NCBI GenBank assembly: GCA_905178155.1
Contig: CAJINV010000002.1
Span: 9,063,412 to 9,127,411 of the forward strand
Direction of reading: 5' to 3'
DNA: 64,000 bases
Origin: Amoebophrya sp. A120
Lineage: Eukaryota; Sar; Dinophyceae; Syndiniales; Amoebophryaceae
Within the stretch, counting starts at the first letter, position 1. Every line of letters begins with the position of its first letter. The position numbers and the translations under genes were made by a program. The notes under the pieces were generated by a model. It ran no database searches. It was not told where the DNA came from and worked only from the letters and a program-made list of their open reading frames with translations. Positions 54,994 through 64,000 of this stretch are shown here, in pieces.

Positions 54994-57900
54994 CAGCGAT
55001 GTGTATGCGTAGAGGCAAAAAATAACGCTACGTCACGATGTAGAAGTGTCGACACCGATCGACGTTCCATTCCAAATGAAAAAGATGATGCGTTGTTTGC
55101 AGTCAGACGAGCCGAGTAAAATCATAGCCCATCCTGCACAATTTAAGTGCAATATAGTGGCTCATTATGACAGTCCGACGCCTCGCGCTCCTCCCACTAT
55201 AAACGGTGGGGGGGACGTGGGCGTCAGATTTAATCGAAATTTATCTTTTGTCGCCGACACGAATGGAATTATTATTATTATCTTACTGTGCCGGAGCCGG
55301 CGGAGGGAGTGAAGCCGAGCCCAGCGCGGTACTCTTATCACTTTACTGCGCGGCGGGGTAGTACCTTAACCAATATATCGACTTTGCAAAGAACAAGAAC
55401 GCAAAGTCGTTATTTGTTGAAGACGAAAATAAACTTTTACTTTGACCACCGCCCAGCCCATTACCTAAAATGAGAACCCCCTTGGGCAAAACCAAAAAAG
55501 CATCAATTAAAACTAACGCTGCGCATCGCATCGAAGAAAGTGAAGGGGTGCAAACTTGTAGAGAACGCCGCTAAGCAGTTACAGTAGTAGTATGAGCCAG
55601 CGAACATGAACAAAAAGAGCTTAAAGTAGTATGTAGCATGTCATTATCCTTATCTATCACAAAGGTTGTCGTTTTTTGTATAATTGTGATGGTGAAGCAA
55701 AGCGGCCGTTCCCTGTTGCTGTTCTGTATGATTTCACTGACATCAGATTAGCATGCGCGACTTCTGCTCTAGAGTTCACCGTCGGTTGTGAGATCGAAGG
55801 TCGACGCCGCTTGAAGTGCACTCGCACGCGATCGAGGGGCGCGGTACTTCAGGAGAAAACTTGTAGGGTACGTAGTAGTTCTAGAACGCGCAAAAATGAA
55901 GCTGATCCCTTCTTCACCCATGATGGGACGCACTTCTGTTTTAATCATTCCTCAAGCCTGGAACTTTTGTGAGCTTGCTGATGGAACTTCTTTATGTAAG
56001 AAATCAAAATTATTAGTTTTTCTCTTTTCTCTGAATGCCAGCGGCAAGAGGTGACGCCAACGGCAAACTCCTCCCTGGTGGCCGGGCACTTCTAAAGCGG
56101 GCGGTGAAACGTCACTGGGGGTGTAGAAGCGGTTCCACCACTACTGCAGAAAGATTTACCTTCTGAGACTTACATTACAGTATGTGGAAATGCGGCCGGG
56201 TAGACGACAGCCCCGCGCACTTCCTCGAATGCTATAGGATAGGCAACCTCCAAACGCTCTCATGCCCGGAGCGTCTCGCTGAGGTCTTCGCTTACGTGGC
56301 ACACGTGCCGCCAGATGACTCAAGCACCGACGAGGAACTGTGACCCCCCGCGGGGGCACCAAAATTTTGTATGAAGACGCACCTGATAGGCATGCGTCAG
56401 CATCTGCTAGAGGGCGAGATGCGAGATGTTTGGCGCAGTCAGCTCGCAGCTGAAGCTCCTACACACATCTAAAAACCGTGGCAAAATCGATCGAAATGAC
56501 GCTTGTAGCGAAAACCACATTGATGCAGCCATCAGGAACAAGGAATAGAGATTGCCGGAGCGCACACAGACGCCCGCCCCCCTAGGGGAAGCACAGGCTC
56601 CTCCTGGCTCCGATGTTCACCTCTCGAGATGATCACAAGGTCTTGCCAGACCAGACAAGTTCACAGAGGGTCGCTTCACACTCTTGCTCGTCCGTATAAA
56701 TCGTTTGAGTGGATCGCTTTCCTGGTGTCAGGATCAAAAATCGAGCGTCGCGTACCCCAGACAGGGACCTTAGGTGGCGCCGCTTGTGGTTGTCACGAGG
56801 TGGCTCGCACCTCCCCGGAGTGAGAGAAGGTTCGTTACCAGGCTTCGGCACCTTTTGTCTGGCTTGGGCTCCTGGTGCTGCGTTCACCGTTAGGAGTATA
56901 ATAACATAAGAGCATAAGCCTGGCTGCATTGGCGGCCGACCTTACGCGCACCATCAGAAGTGCGGAACTGGCCGGCCTTTGTGGTGTCTCACCGTCAGAA
57001 GTGCGAACTACGAGGGCCGGGGCGTGCCACCTCATCATCATCATCAAAGCGAATCGCGTATGTATGTATTACAGTATGTGGGAAGCTATACCGCTCACCT
57101 TGAGAAGGGTAGTTTGCGGACCGAAAGCGGGGCCCTGAACATATCCTGACGACACGCCTCGGATATAGTACAAGGATTAGCGTAATAATTACAACAAGGA
57201 AGCTAAACTCCTCGACAAGATCAAACTGATGAGTCCAGGGCCCCCCGGTGTAAAGAAGCGAAAGCATGCTGCTGAAAGAAACTAGCGTCAGGACTGGAGT
57301 CGCCGGAACAAACTTTCTGGGATACCTAGGGACGAGGACCAGTCGTGTTCATTACTAAATCTTCAGTGGTGTAGGTCTCCCGAGATTATGGTGACTACCT
57401 AGTGACACGTTGCCTTGTCGTGCATTCTTGACTGTGCGAAAATAAAACACTAAAGCCTATTTTGATCGAGAGATTTTTTTTTACGAGTGTTTTTACTTAC
57501 TCTGTCGAAATGGCAGTGGGTTCAAGCAAGGGTCTGCTCGTTCGTTTTTCGAGGTGGCCACCGCATTAAAAGCTGGAGTGTGGTTTTGTTTTCTTTGTTG
57601 GAGTTTAAGTGCGTTTTTTTTTGTAAAGTTTTGTTTTTGATGACTTCGGGGTAAAACGTCATCGGTCGTGCTCGGGCTTTCTTCATTTCGGTCAGCTATC
57701 CTTGTTGTGTTGTTTTTCTTGCAAACAGAGGAACTGCTGCTGCTCAAGGAGGATACGATATTCCGATTTCCTCACAGCATAAAGTACCTACTATCGACTC
57801 GATATTTAGTGCTCTGAATCCACAACTTGGTCCGTTGGATATATGGAGTTTTTTTCAACAACGTGCATCCATCTAGTTGAACTGTGACCGGTACAGCACT

Positions 57901-58034
57901 GCCGATGCCGAAAGCGGTGGAACGCAGCTGAAGAAGGTCGGTTTCTTCTTTGGGTTCCGTGATTTCTGCCCGTGCTATACTTCTGCCCGTTCCTCACGCC
58001 GGAAGTAGAGCGAAAATACACACAGCCCTTCGTC
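54994..58034. other. Long intergenic stretch
   Basis: Three kb without a supported gene. The middle (56040-57480) is less AT-rich and holds a possible retroelement remnant, short repeats of TCAGAAGTGCG near 56950 and 57000, and a CATCATCATCATC tail near 57032. The right part is T-rich. Confidence 0.45.
56182..56343 (+). pseudogene. Possible retrotransposon 3' remnant (zinc-knuckle-like)
   Basis: A 53-codon frame, MWKCGRVDDSPAHFLECYRI..., ending DDSSTDEEL, has the C-G-x-x-D-x-x-x-H-x-x-x-C layout seen after reverse transcriptase domains of non-LTR elements. No reverse transcriptase motif is found upstream. The short length makes chance possible. Confidence 0.25.
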
Positions 58035-61000
58035 ATGGCGACCGCGACACTGCAGGAGGCCGTGCAGCAAGCCGCGGAGGAAGCAGCTTCCAACACGGAC
58101 AATTCAGAGGAGGAAAGTTCTTCGTCATCTTCCTCTAGAAAGGATGAAATTGAAAACGAGAGGGAGGAATCCCGAAAACCACCGGCTGACGAAGTGGATG
58201 AGGAAGCGAGGGAAGCTAGGAAATCGAAAGACCCCCCTGCTCTTGACGCCCCCACAGCAAAAACGAAATTTCTTCTCATGCTGGATTAGCAGTTGTGTAC
58301 TCATTAGTATTACACTAATTGAATTTATTTCCATCGTTGATCTTGTATTGAGGGACTGAATTCAGATCCAAATGCTCTGGGCGGGGATCATGTTCAGGCG
58401 TCTGCCATTTGGCAGGACAGACGCCGTCACTTGAGGCCCAAGCCTACAACGTTCGAAATAATCACCCGGGTGATTATACGGCGGAGACCTCTCTGCGATT
58501 GTCCCTTAGCAAGACAGGGGCGACGGATGAGAACAGCCAAGGAGTTAAGAACGCACAGTCGGTCAGTGTAAGGAAGAGGGGGGCTGTCTTTTTCCCACGA
58601 TAGAGGCACGGCTGGTGGAGGAGGCCAACCGACAAGCCGAGCAGGCGCGACGGAACTCGCTGCAGCAGAAACAGCCGGAGAAGACTGTGGCGCGGGGGAA
58701 AGGGAGGTTTGGGAGTGGGAACTCGCCGGGCACAGCAAGTGGGCAGCTGGAGAAGACGTTCGGCAAAGCGCCGGTGAATGCCGCGAACACCGTGGTCAAG
58801 TCTTCGTCGCTGGAGTCCGGAACTTCGCTCGCCAGTGGCGGGCGGGGAAACATTCTTGCACGGTCCTCGATGGAGGACAACGTGCAGAACCACTACAAAA
58901 TCATGTTCTTTCTGCAGTCCTTCTCCATCTTCTACGCGGTCCCCACCCTGGTCTTTGTGCTCGTGCGAAATCTAGTGCACTGCGATCATGATTACGTGGA
59001 CGGCGCGGTACAAATACATAGAAGTGCTTTTACGCGGTTTTGTTTTCTGCAAAAAGAGAGAATTTTCGCGTAAAGTCGACTACAAAGTAGATTTAGGCTT
59101 GGAGCGCCGCTTCTTGATCTGCTAGTGTATTAATCTATGGATAATGTGTAGTGCGAAGCTCTTCGCGAACGGTATATTGCAGGCGTCTTAATAGCATTTT
59201 CTCTGGATGAGGATGTGAAATAGATAACTGTCCGCAAATGAGCAGAGCGTAAACCTGCGAGCGAGGAACACGAAAAATACCTCCCACATGAAACAATTAC
59301 ACCAGATTCCGAAGTTCTTCTGGCATGCCATCGTGGAATACGGTTTTTTCTGTATCCTGAGTAAAAACGTCCCCACCCCAGAGTTGTGATGCAGATCTGC
59401 AAGCACAAGAGCGTTTGTGATGCGCGATCCCATGAGGGGCATTATCAATCGTGTTTTGGAACTTGTAATGCTGTAAACAGCATAAGGAGATTGATTTGTT
59501 ATGCGGCTTCCCTTGCTAAACTGCACTACACTACAGCCTGCAATTTGTCATGCGTGACCCCCAAAAGTTCTAGGTTTGTGTTGCAAAATCCCCATCTTGT
59601 TTCTGGTGTGGGGATGTTTTTACTCAGGATATTCTGGTGGTACGCGCCGGTGATGGCGGTGCAGGGGTTGGTCATCGCGTTTTATCCCCCGGAGATGCTG
59701 ACCTCCAGGCAGTATCCTGAGTAAAAACGTCCCCACACCAGAGTTGTAATGCAGATTTGCAAAGACAGGAAGACTTGTAATGCGCATCCCCATGAGGGCC
59801 ATTTTCAATCGTGCTTTGGAATTTGTGATGCTGTGAACAGGATGAGCAGATGGATTTCTGATGCAGCTGTCCTTGCGAACCTGCACTACACTACGGACTG
59901 CAACTTGTGGTGCGTGACCCCCAAAAGTTCTAGGTTTGTGTTGCAAAATCCCCATCCTGACCCTGGTGTGGGGATGTTTTTACTCAGGATAGGCAGCAGC
60001 GCGTCATTATTGGGTCTACAGTGTTCCTAGTAATCGTCTTCGGCACCTACGCGGTGCTGCACCGAACGACCAACTCCGATCCGTCGAACAAGATCACGAT
60101 GGTACGTGTGCTGGCCGGGCTCGCCGTCGTTGTGGGCCAGTACCTCGGCATGTGGCACCAGTTGCGACGAACGCTCGCGCGCGAAAACGCCACCGAATAC
60201 ACCCCGCGACAAAAGAGCCTGCTGTGGTGGAGCTTGAAATTCGGATTAGTCTTCTTCGCCGGGTTTTACGGGGCCCTGATCTTCGCCGACCGGCTTTTTC
60301 CGACGGCGGTGCTCATCATGAGAGAAAAAACTGAGGGCAAGGGCACCGGGGGGTTGGTGATGCAAAGTACTGTTCTCTTCGGCGTGTAGGAATAGTTTTT
60401 CGTTCTTTATTAAAGAATTGTCTTTCTCAACACTCACGGTTTTTTTTTTGCGGTTCTTAGAATAAATGGCAACCAAGCTCACGGTCGTAGCAAGCAGTGT
60501 GGTTAAGTACCAATATCGTCCGCCGGGCGCGACATGCAAACATAGCATTTATTTTGCACAACTTACCACGCCACTCCAGGTGCCTTTGAGATGTTTCTCG
60601 CGACGTTCTTTTTTTCCCTCTTCCTCCCTTTCTGGAGCAAGCGTGTGAGTCGGGTTGCGTCGGACATCTTGTCCCTGTACCACGAGGGCGGGGAGCGCAA
60701 CACCGTGATATACGAGCGCATGCAGTTCACGATCAACTTTTTGCTGGACATCACCAGGTTTGTGTACGGGCGCGGCGTGCTCTTTTCCGTCTCCCGGATC
60801 GAGGTCTTTTTCCTGCTGATCACCAAAGACATCGTCTACCAGTTCTGGCACTTCGGATTCAAGTAATTACGCAACTTTGATATAATATGAATATCTTGTT
60901 TAACGCTGCTGGTCGGAAGAACTTCTCGAACAGCAACTGAACACCATTTTTCGATGCAGCACAGCGCGCAACGAGCATCTACATCGTTGAATACCACAGG

Positions 61001-63098
61001 TACAGTATCCTGAGGAAAAACGTACCCACATCAGAGTCAGGATGGGGATTTTGTAACACAAACCTAGGAGTTTTAGGAGTCACGCATGACAAGTTTCAGT
61101 CCGTAAGGTAGTGCAAGTTAGCAAGGAAAGCCGCATCACAAATCGACGTTCTGATCCTGTTCACAGCATCACAAATTCCAAAACACGATTGGAGATGGCT
61201 CTCATGGGGATGCGCGTTACAAGTCTTCCTGTCTTTGCAAATCTGCATTACAACTCTGGCGTGGGTACGTTTTTACTCAGGATATACAGCGAGCTCTACA
61301 TGGTTTTCGTTTTGAAGCTGTCCGACCCCAACGCGGTGCAGGGGCTCCCCCCAGCTTACCAGGTGATCGCGCGGTACTACAAGACCTACAACCGCGTGGC
61401 CAAGATGACGGAGGACTTTGTGCGGTTTATGGGGATCCCCAAGTCTCTCGCCGTTTGTTGGGAGGAAACGGTTGATTACAACGACCACCTGGGCGTCGGC
61501 GAACGCCCGGAAACCACGCCCATGAAGATTCGGGTGGTGTTTAACAACTACGGCATCACGGTGGTAAACCTGCCCGCAAAGCTCAAAAACCTCTTCAAAT
61601 CGGCAGCGGAAAAGAGAAAGGAAAAAGACGCACAAAGTATTTTCAATTTTGGTGAAGCAATGTTGCAACTTGTGCGTCCCGCAGTAGATACCATGTCACA
61701 ATGAATAAGAAGCTTGCCGCTTTATTAATTTTTTTTCACACGGCAGGTTGCGGCGCTGGCGAGGGCATGTTTTCGCGGTTTGCGAGCCGCATTGGCAACT
61801 TGTTTCACAAGGAAGCGGACGACGAGGCGGCGACGGGCAGTATGCAGCTGGGGAGTCAGGGGCTGCGCGGCGGGCGCGGCGGCAACCATTACGAGAGCAG
61901 TAGCGGCCAAGTGCAGCAGCTCCCCGCCGGTCTCCCCGGCCTGGGCGGCGGCGCCGCAGGACCGTCCTCGTCCAGTGGCGCGCAGCCACCCGCGAAGCCC
62001 GCCGGGCGCGCGAGGCGAGCAAGTCTGTCCGTGGACCTAGGAGACATGGACGACGACTGGAAAAAGCCAAAGCCGCAGCTGACCAACACGTCGAGTGACA
62101 GTGGCAATTCCCACAGCAACAATACCGCGGCGGGCACAATAGTGCAACCCAGTTCCACCTCCACCTCCCCGACAGCAAACAACAATCGGCGAAACAGCCA
62201 GTCCCGCCGTGGGTCGGAGCGGCGGACGTCGCTCGGCCACGAGTTGGAGCTGAACGAGGAGGACTTGGATGAGAGCGCCAAAAACCCAGCAGTGAAGGAG
62301 CGACAAGCGAACTCGCTCGGTTTGAACGCGGCGCAGCACCAGTTGCTCCTGCAAAAGGGGTACGCGGTGTTCCGGGACGTGATTCCCATCTCCAAGGAGG
62401 AGCAGGAACTGCTCGCCTCCGTGGTCGGCGCCTACCAGTGGTACGTGTTTCTCCGCTACCAGTCCCGCGCGGGGTGCAAGTTTTTCACCTCCTTCCTCTT
62501 CCTGTTCGCGCCCCTGCTGGCCACCGCCGTCCCGACGGACGGCGACAAGCTGCCGGGCTTCAAGGGCCTGGACGACTACCGCTACTTCGTCGCCGGGCTC
62601 ACCTTTCTGATCGTCGACATCCTGGAGTGGTTGTTCGTCACTTTTTTGTTCCAGTTTCCAAATACAAAAGACATCCACAGCAAGGTGGACTACTACCGGC
62701 AGCTACTCTCCAAGGACCGCATGACGCTCTTTTTGCTGTTCACCTTCTCCTGGGTGGCGGGGGTGTTTATGTTCAACGTCTCCTGGAACCCGTTTAACGC
62801 GAAGAAGCTGGCGAAGAAGCTCTACGACATCGGGATGGGTAACCAGGCGGTGGTGCCTGTGCAGAGCAGCTACAGCGCCGCGGAGTGGGCCAATTTGAAA
62901 CTCTGCACGGGGATGTACGAGGACAGTGTGGGGTCCGTCGACTCCAGCATGTGGCGCGCCGAAAACGAGGCCAATTTCATCATCACCCCGCCCGGCGTGG
63001 TGGACCAGTACTGTGCCGGGGCGTTTCTCTACCCAAGGGAAGACACGCAGAAACTCGGAACCTTCTTCTACGGCTTCGTGTTTGACCACTGCAACTAG
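58035..63098 (+). CDS. Multi-pass membrane protein, unrecognised
   Basis: Exons 58035 to about 58263, about 58418-58565, 58604-59007, 59246-59352, 59637-59712, 59997-60366, 60580-60862, 61000-61005 (may be absent), 61290-61651 and 61747-63098. Phases agree from 58604 onward. The N-terminus is acidic and Ser-rich (MATATLQEAVQQAAEEAASN). At least nine hydrophobic segments follow, for example FFLQSFSIFYAVPTLVFVLV, STVFLVIVFGTYAVL, SLKFGLVFFAGFYGALIF and FTFSWVAGVFMFNVSW. A long Gly/Ser-rich insert (about 61800-62330) splits the membrane regions. Three family B introners lie in it. The link of the first exon is the weakest; a 38-nt intron is inferred at 58566-58603. No transporter or enzyme motif is recognised. 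Confidence 0.6.
59353..59631 (+). mobile_element. Introner family B, copy 3 (279 bp)
   Basis: Ends TATCCTGAGTAAAAACGTCC and GTTTTTACTCAGGATA; duplication TTCTG at 59348-59352 and 59632-59636. Excision joins GGTTTTTTCTG-GTGGTAC in frame (YGFFWWYAP). The interior is the reverse complement of 23672. No AG occurs at the right junction. Confidence 0.95.
59713..59991 (+). mobile_element. Introner family B, copy 4 (279 bp)
   Basis: Same ends; duplication GGCAG at 59708-59712 and 59992-59996. Excision joins AGG-CAG-CAG-CGC in frame (TSRQQRVII). Same orientation as 59353, separated from it by a 76-nt exon, with small differences throughout. Confidence 0.95.
61006..61284 (+). mobile_element. Introner family B, copy 5 (279 bp) at a splice acceptor
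   Basis: Left end TATCCTGAGGAAAAACGTAC (G for T in the GTAAAA motif), right end intact; duplication TACAG at 61001-61005 and 61285-61289. The left copy lies one base after the acceptor CACAG of the intron from 60863. Exact excision gives AAG-TAC-AGC; treating 60863-61289 as a single GT-AG intron gives AAC-GAG, also in frame. Confidence 0.93.
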
Positions 63099-64000
63099 AG
63101 AGACCATTGTGTAAGTGGTGATGTGCGTGATGGAAAGGAAGCGCTGCGCACATCAGTGGTCCGTGTGCTTGTGCAGCGTACATTTTATTCTCCTAGCAGA
63201 TTTCTTTTTTGAAGTTTCAAAACAAATATGTGCTGCAGCTTCGGGTAGCACCAGCAGGTTTAGATCGTTGCCAGTTTTTGAACCTTGTAGGATTGTTGAG
63301 GAAAAAGTAAAAGCCCGGAAAAGTAATGAACGTGTAAAAAATTATCAGAGATTGAGAATGAGATAGTGAAAAATAAAACCTGTTTCATGAAGTGAAGTGA
63401 TTCATAGAGGGCGGGTAAGCCTCCTACCATAGCTGCATGGGGTACGATACGGTTTCTCTTTTTCCGGTTTCAGTTTCTGCAGTGCTTGAAAAATTATTTG
63501 CTTTTACATACTTACGCACAATCTGGCGCGCTATCGCTACTGAAAGGCATCGGAGGAAAACCGATGGAATTATAGCTGGCTCTACAATCTTGATCTTCAG
63601 TCGTGCAAGTGAGGACTTGACAGGTTTCCGAACTTTGATTTATTTTGGGGGCAGCATTAGCAGACTGCCAGGCTTGTCTTTGTCAGTTGTTGAAAAAGTA
63701 TGTTGGAGAGGAAAAAAACAGCAGGCATGGAGGTGAGCGAAGACATGGTTTATCTGAGTAGCACCGGTATCAAATACCACTTCTAGGACCGAATTTTTTT
63801 ACTAAGTAGCACCGAATTTTTTTACTAAGTAAAAAATGACAATCCCAAACCCACAGAGAGAACCATCGGTGTGTTGTAAGTGTTTTTTTCATCAACCAGT
63901 AGGTACGAGTGTGAAATAGATTTTAAGACAGGAGAGCATAGCACCACCGAGTGCTCACTTCTTTTGTGGAAGTTGCATCATTGACTATTCGCAGGGTCCT
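63099..64000. other. Downstream intergenic stretch to window end
   Basis: No gene supported. A direct repeat of GACCGAATTTTTTTACTAAG-like sequence lies near 63786 and 63811 (core CCGAATTTTTTTACTAAGTA). Confidence 0.4.

Noticed and set aside
1-64000. Bacterial operon reading with ribosome-binding sites
   Set aside because: Genes are split by introns, spacing is large, and products are eukaryotic (TMEM43, NFU1 with targeting region).
1-64000. tRNA, rRNA, spliced-leader RNA genes and CRISPR arrays
   Set aside because: No cloverleaf with matching arms, no rRNA-like sequence, no spliced-leader motif and no regularly spaced repeats were seen by eye; a covariance search was not possible.

Overview
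The window is eukaryotic nuclear DNA. Protein-coding exons are interrupted by introns, mostly GT-AG with a few that read best as GA-AG. Recognisable gene products are eukaryotic: mitochondrial NFU1, TMEM43, ACMSD, cytochrome b561 and a CS-domain protein. Every gene I can support lies on the + strand across all 64 kb. One-way gene order, GA donors and many transposon-like introns fit a dinoflagellate-lineage alveolate, possibly Amoebophrya-like; this is an inference from gene style, not a species call. I saw no spliced-leader sequence by eye.

The outstanding feature is a set of 14 short elements (251-323 bp) that sit inside coding sequence. They carry terminal inverted repeats starting TATC or TATT and ending GATA or AATA, and 12 of the 14 are flanked by perfect 5-bp target-site duplications (the other two have one mismatch). 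They form four families: A six copies, B five, C two, E one. Removing the element plus one duplication copy restores the reading frame in every case. They behave as introners, that is, transposon-derived introns. Families A and B occur in both orientations, and most copies lack GT-AG at the excision boundary. Homology (ACMSD) and an internal paralogue (the second b561 gene) independently support exact excision.

Layout: 3-413 end of a fibronectin-III protein; 1943-6341 a membrane-anchored surface-type protein; 7176-9315 a coiled-coil protein; 9.3-11.3 kb a repeat-rich stretch; 11188-15514 a large cysteine-rich mosaic protein; 16668-19153 an EF-hand-like protein with a possible myristoylation start; 20454-21065 a CS-domain protein; 22020-24520 ACMSD; 25209-27768 TMEM43-like; 29297-31066 Temptin-b561 and 32053-33179 a b561 paralogue; 34446-36552 a coiled-coil protein; 36916-38344 NFU1; 38926-40867 a type I membrane-like protein; 42705-43514 a HicA-like domain protein; 43544-46430 a mobile-looking element with a CCCH zinc-finger ORF plus an internally deleted tandem copy; 46601-47572 an RS-rich ORF; 49071-54993 a very large unrecognised protein; 58035-63098 a multi-pass membrane protein.

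The genes are functionally unrelated (tryptophan catabolism, Fe-S cluster assembly, nuclear-envelope/ER membrane, redox membrane proteins, structural coiled coils), as expected of a eukaryotic unidirectional cluster rather than an operon. Exon boundaries were placed by frame continuity and splice consensus and checked by arithmetic of exon lengths; no transcript data were available.
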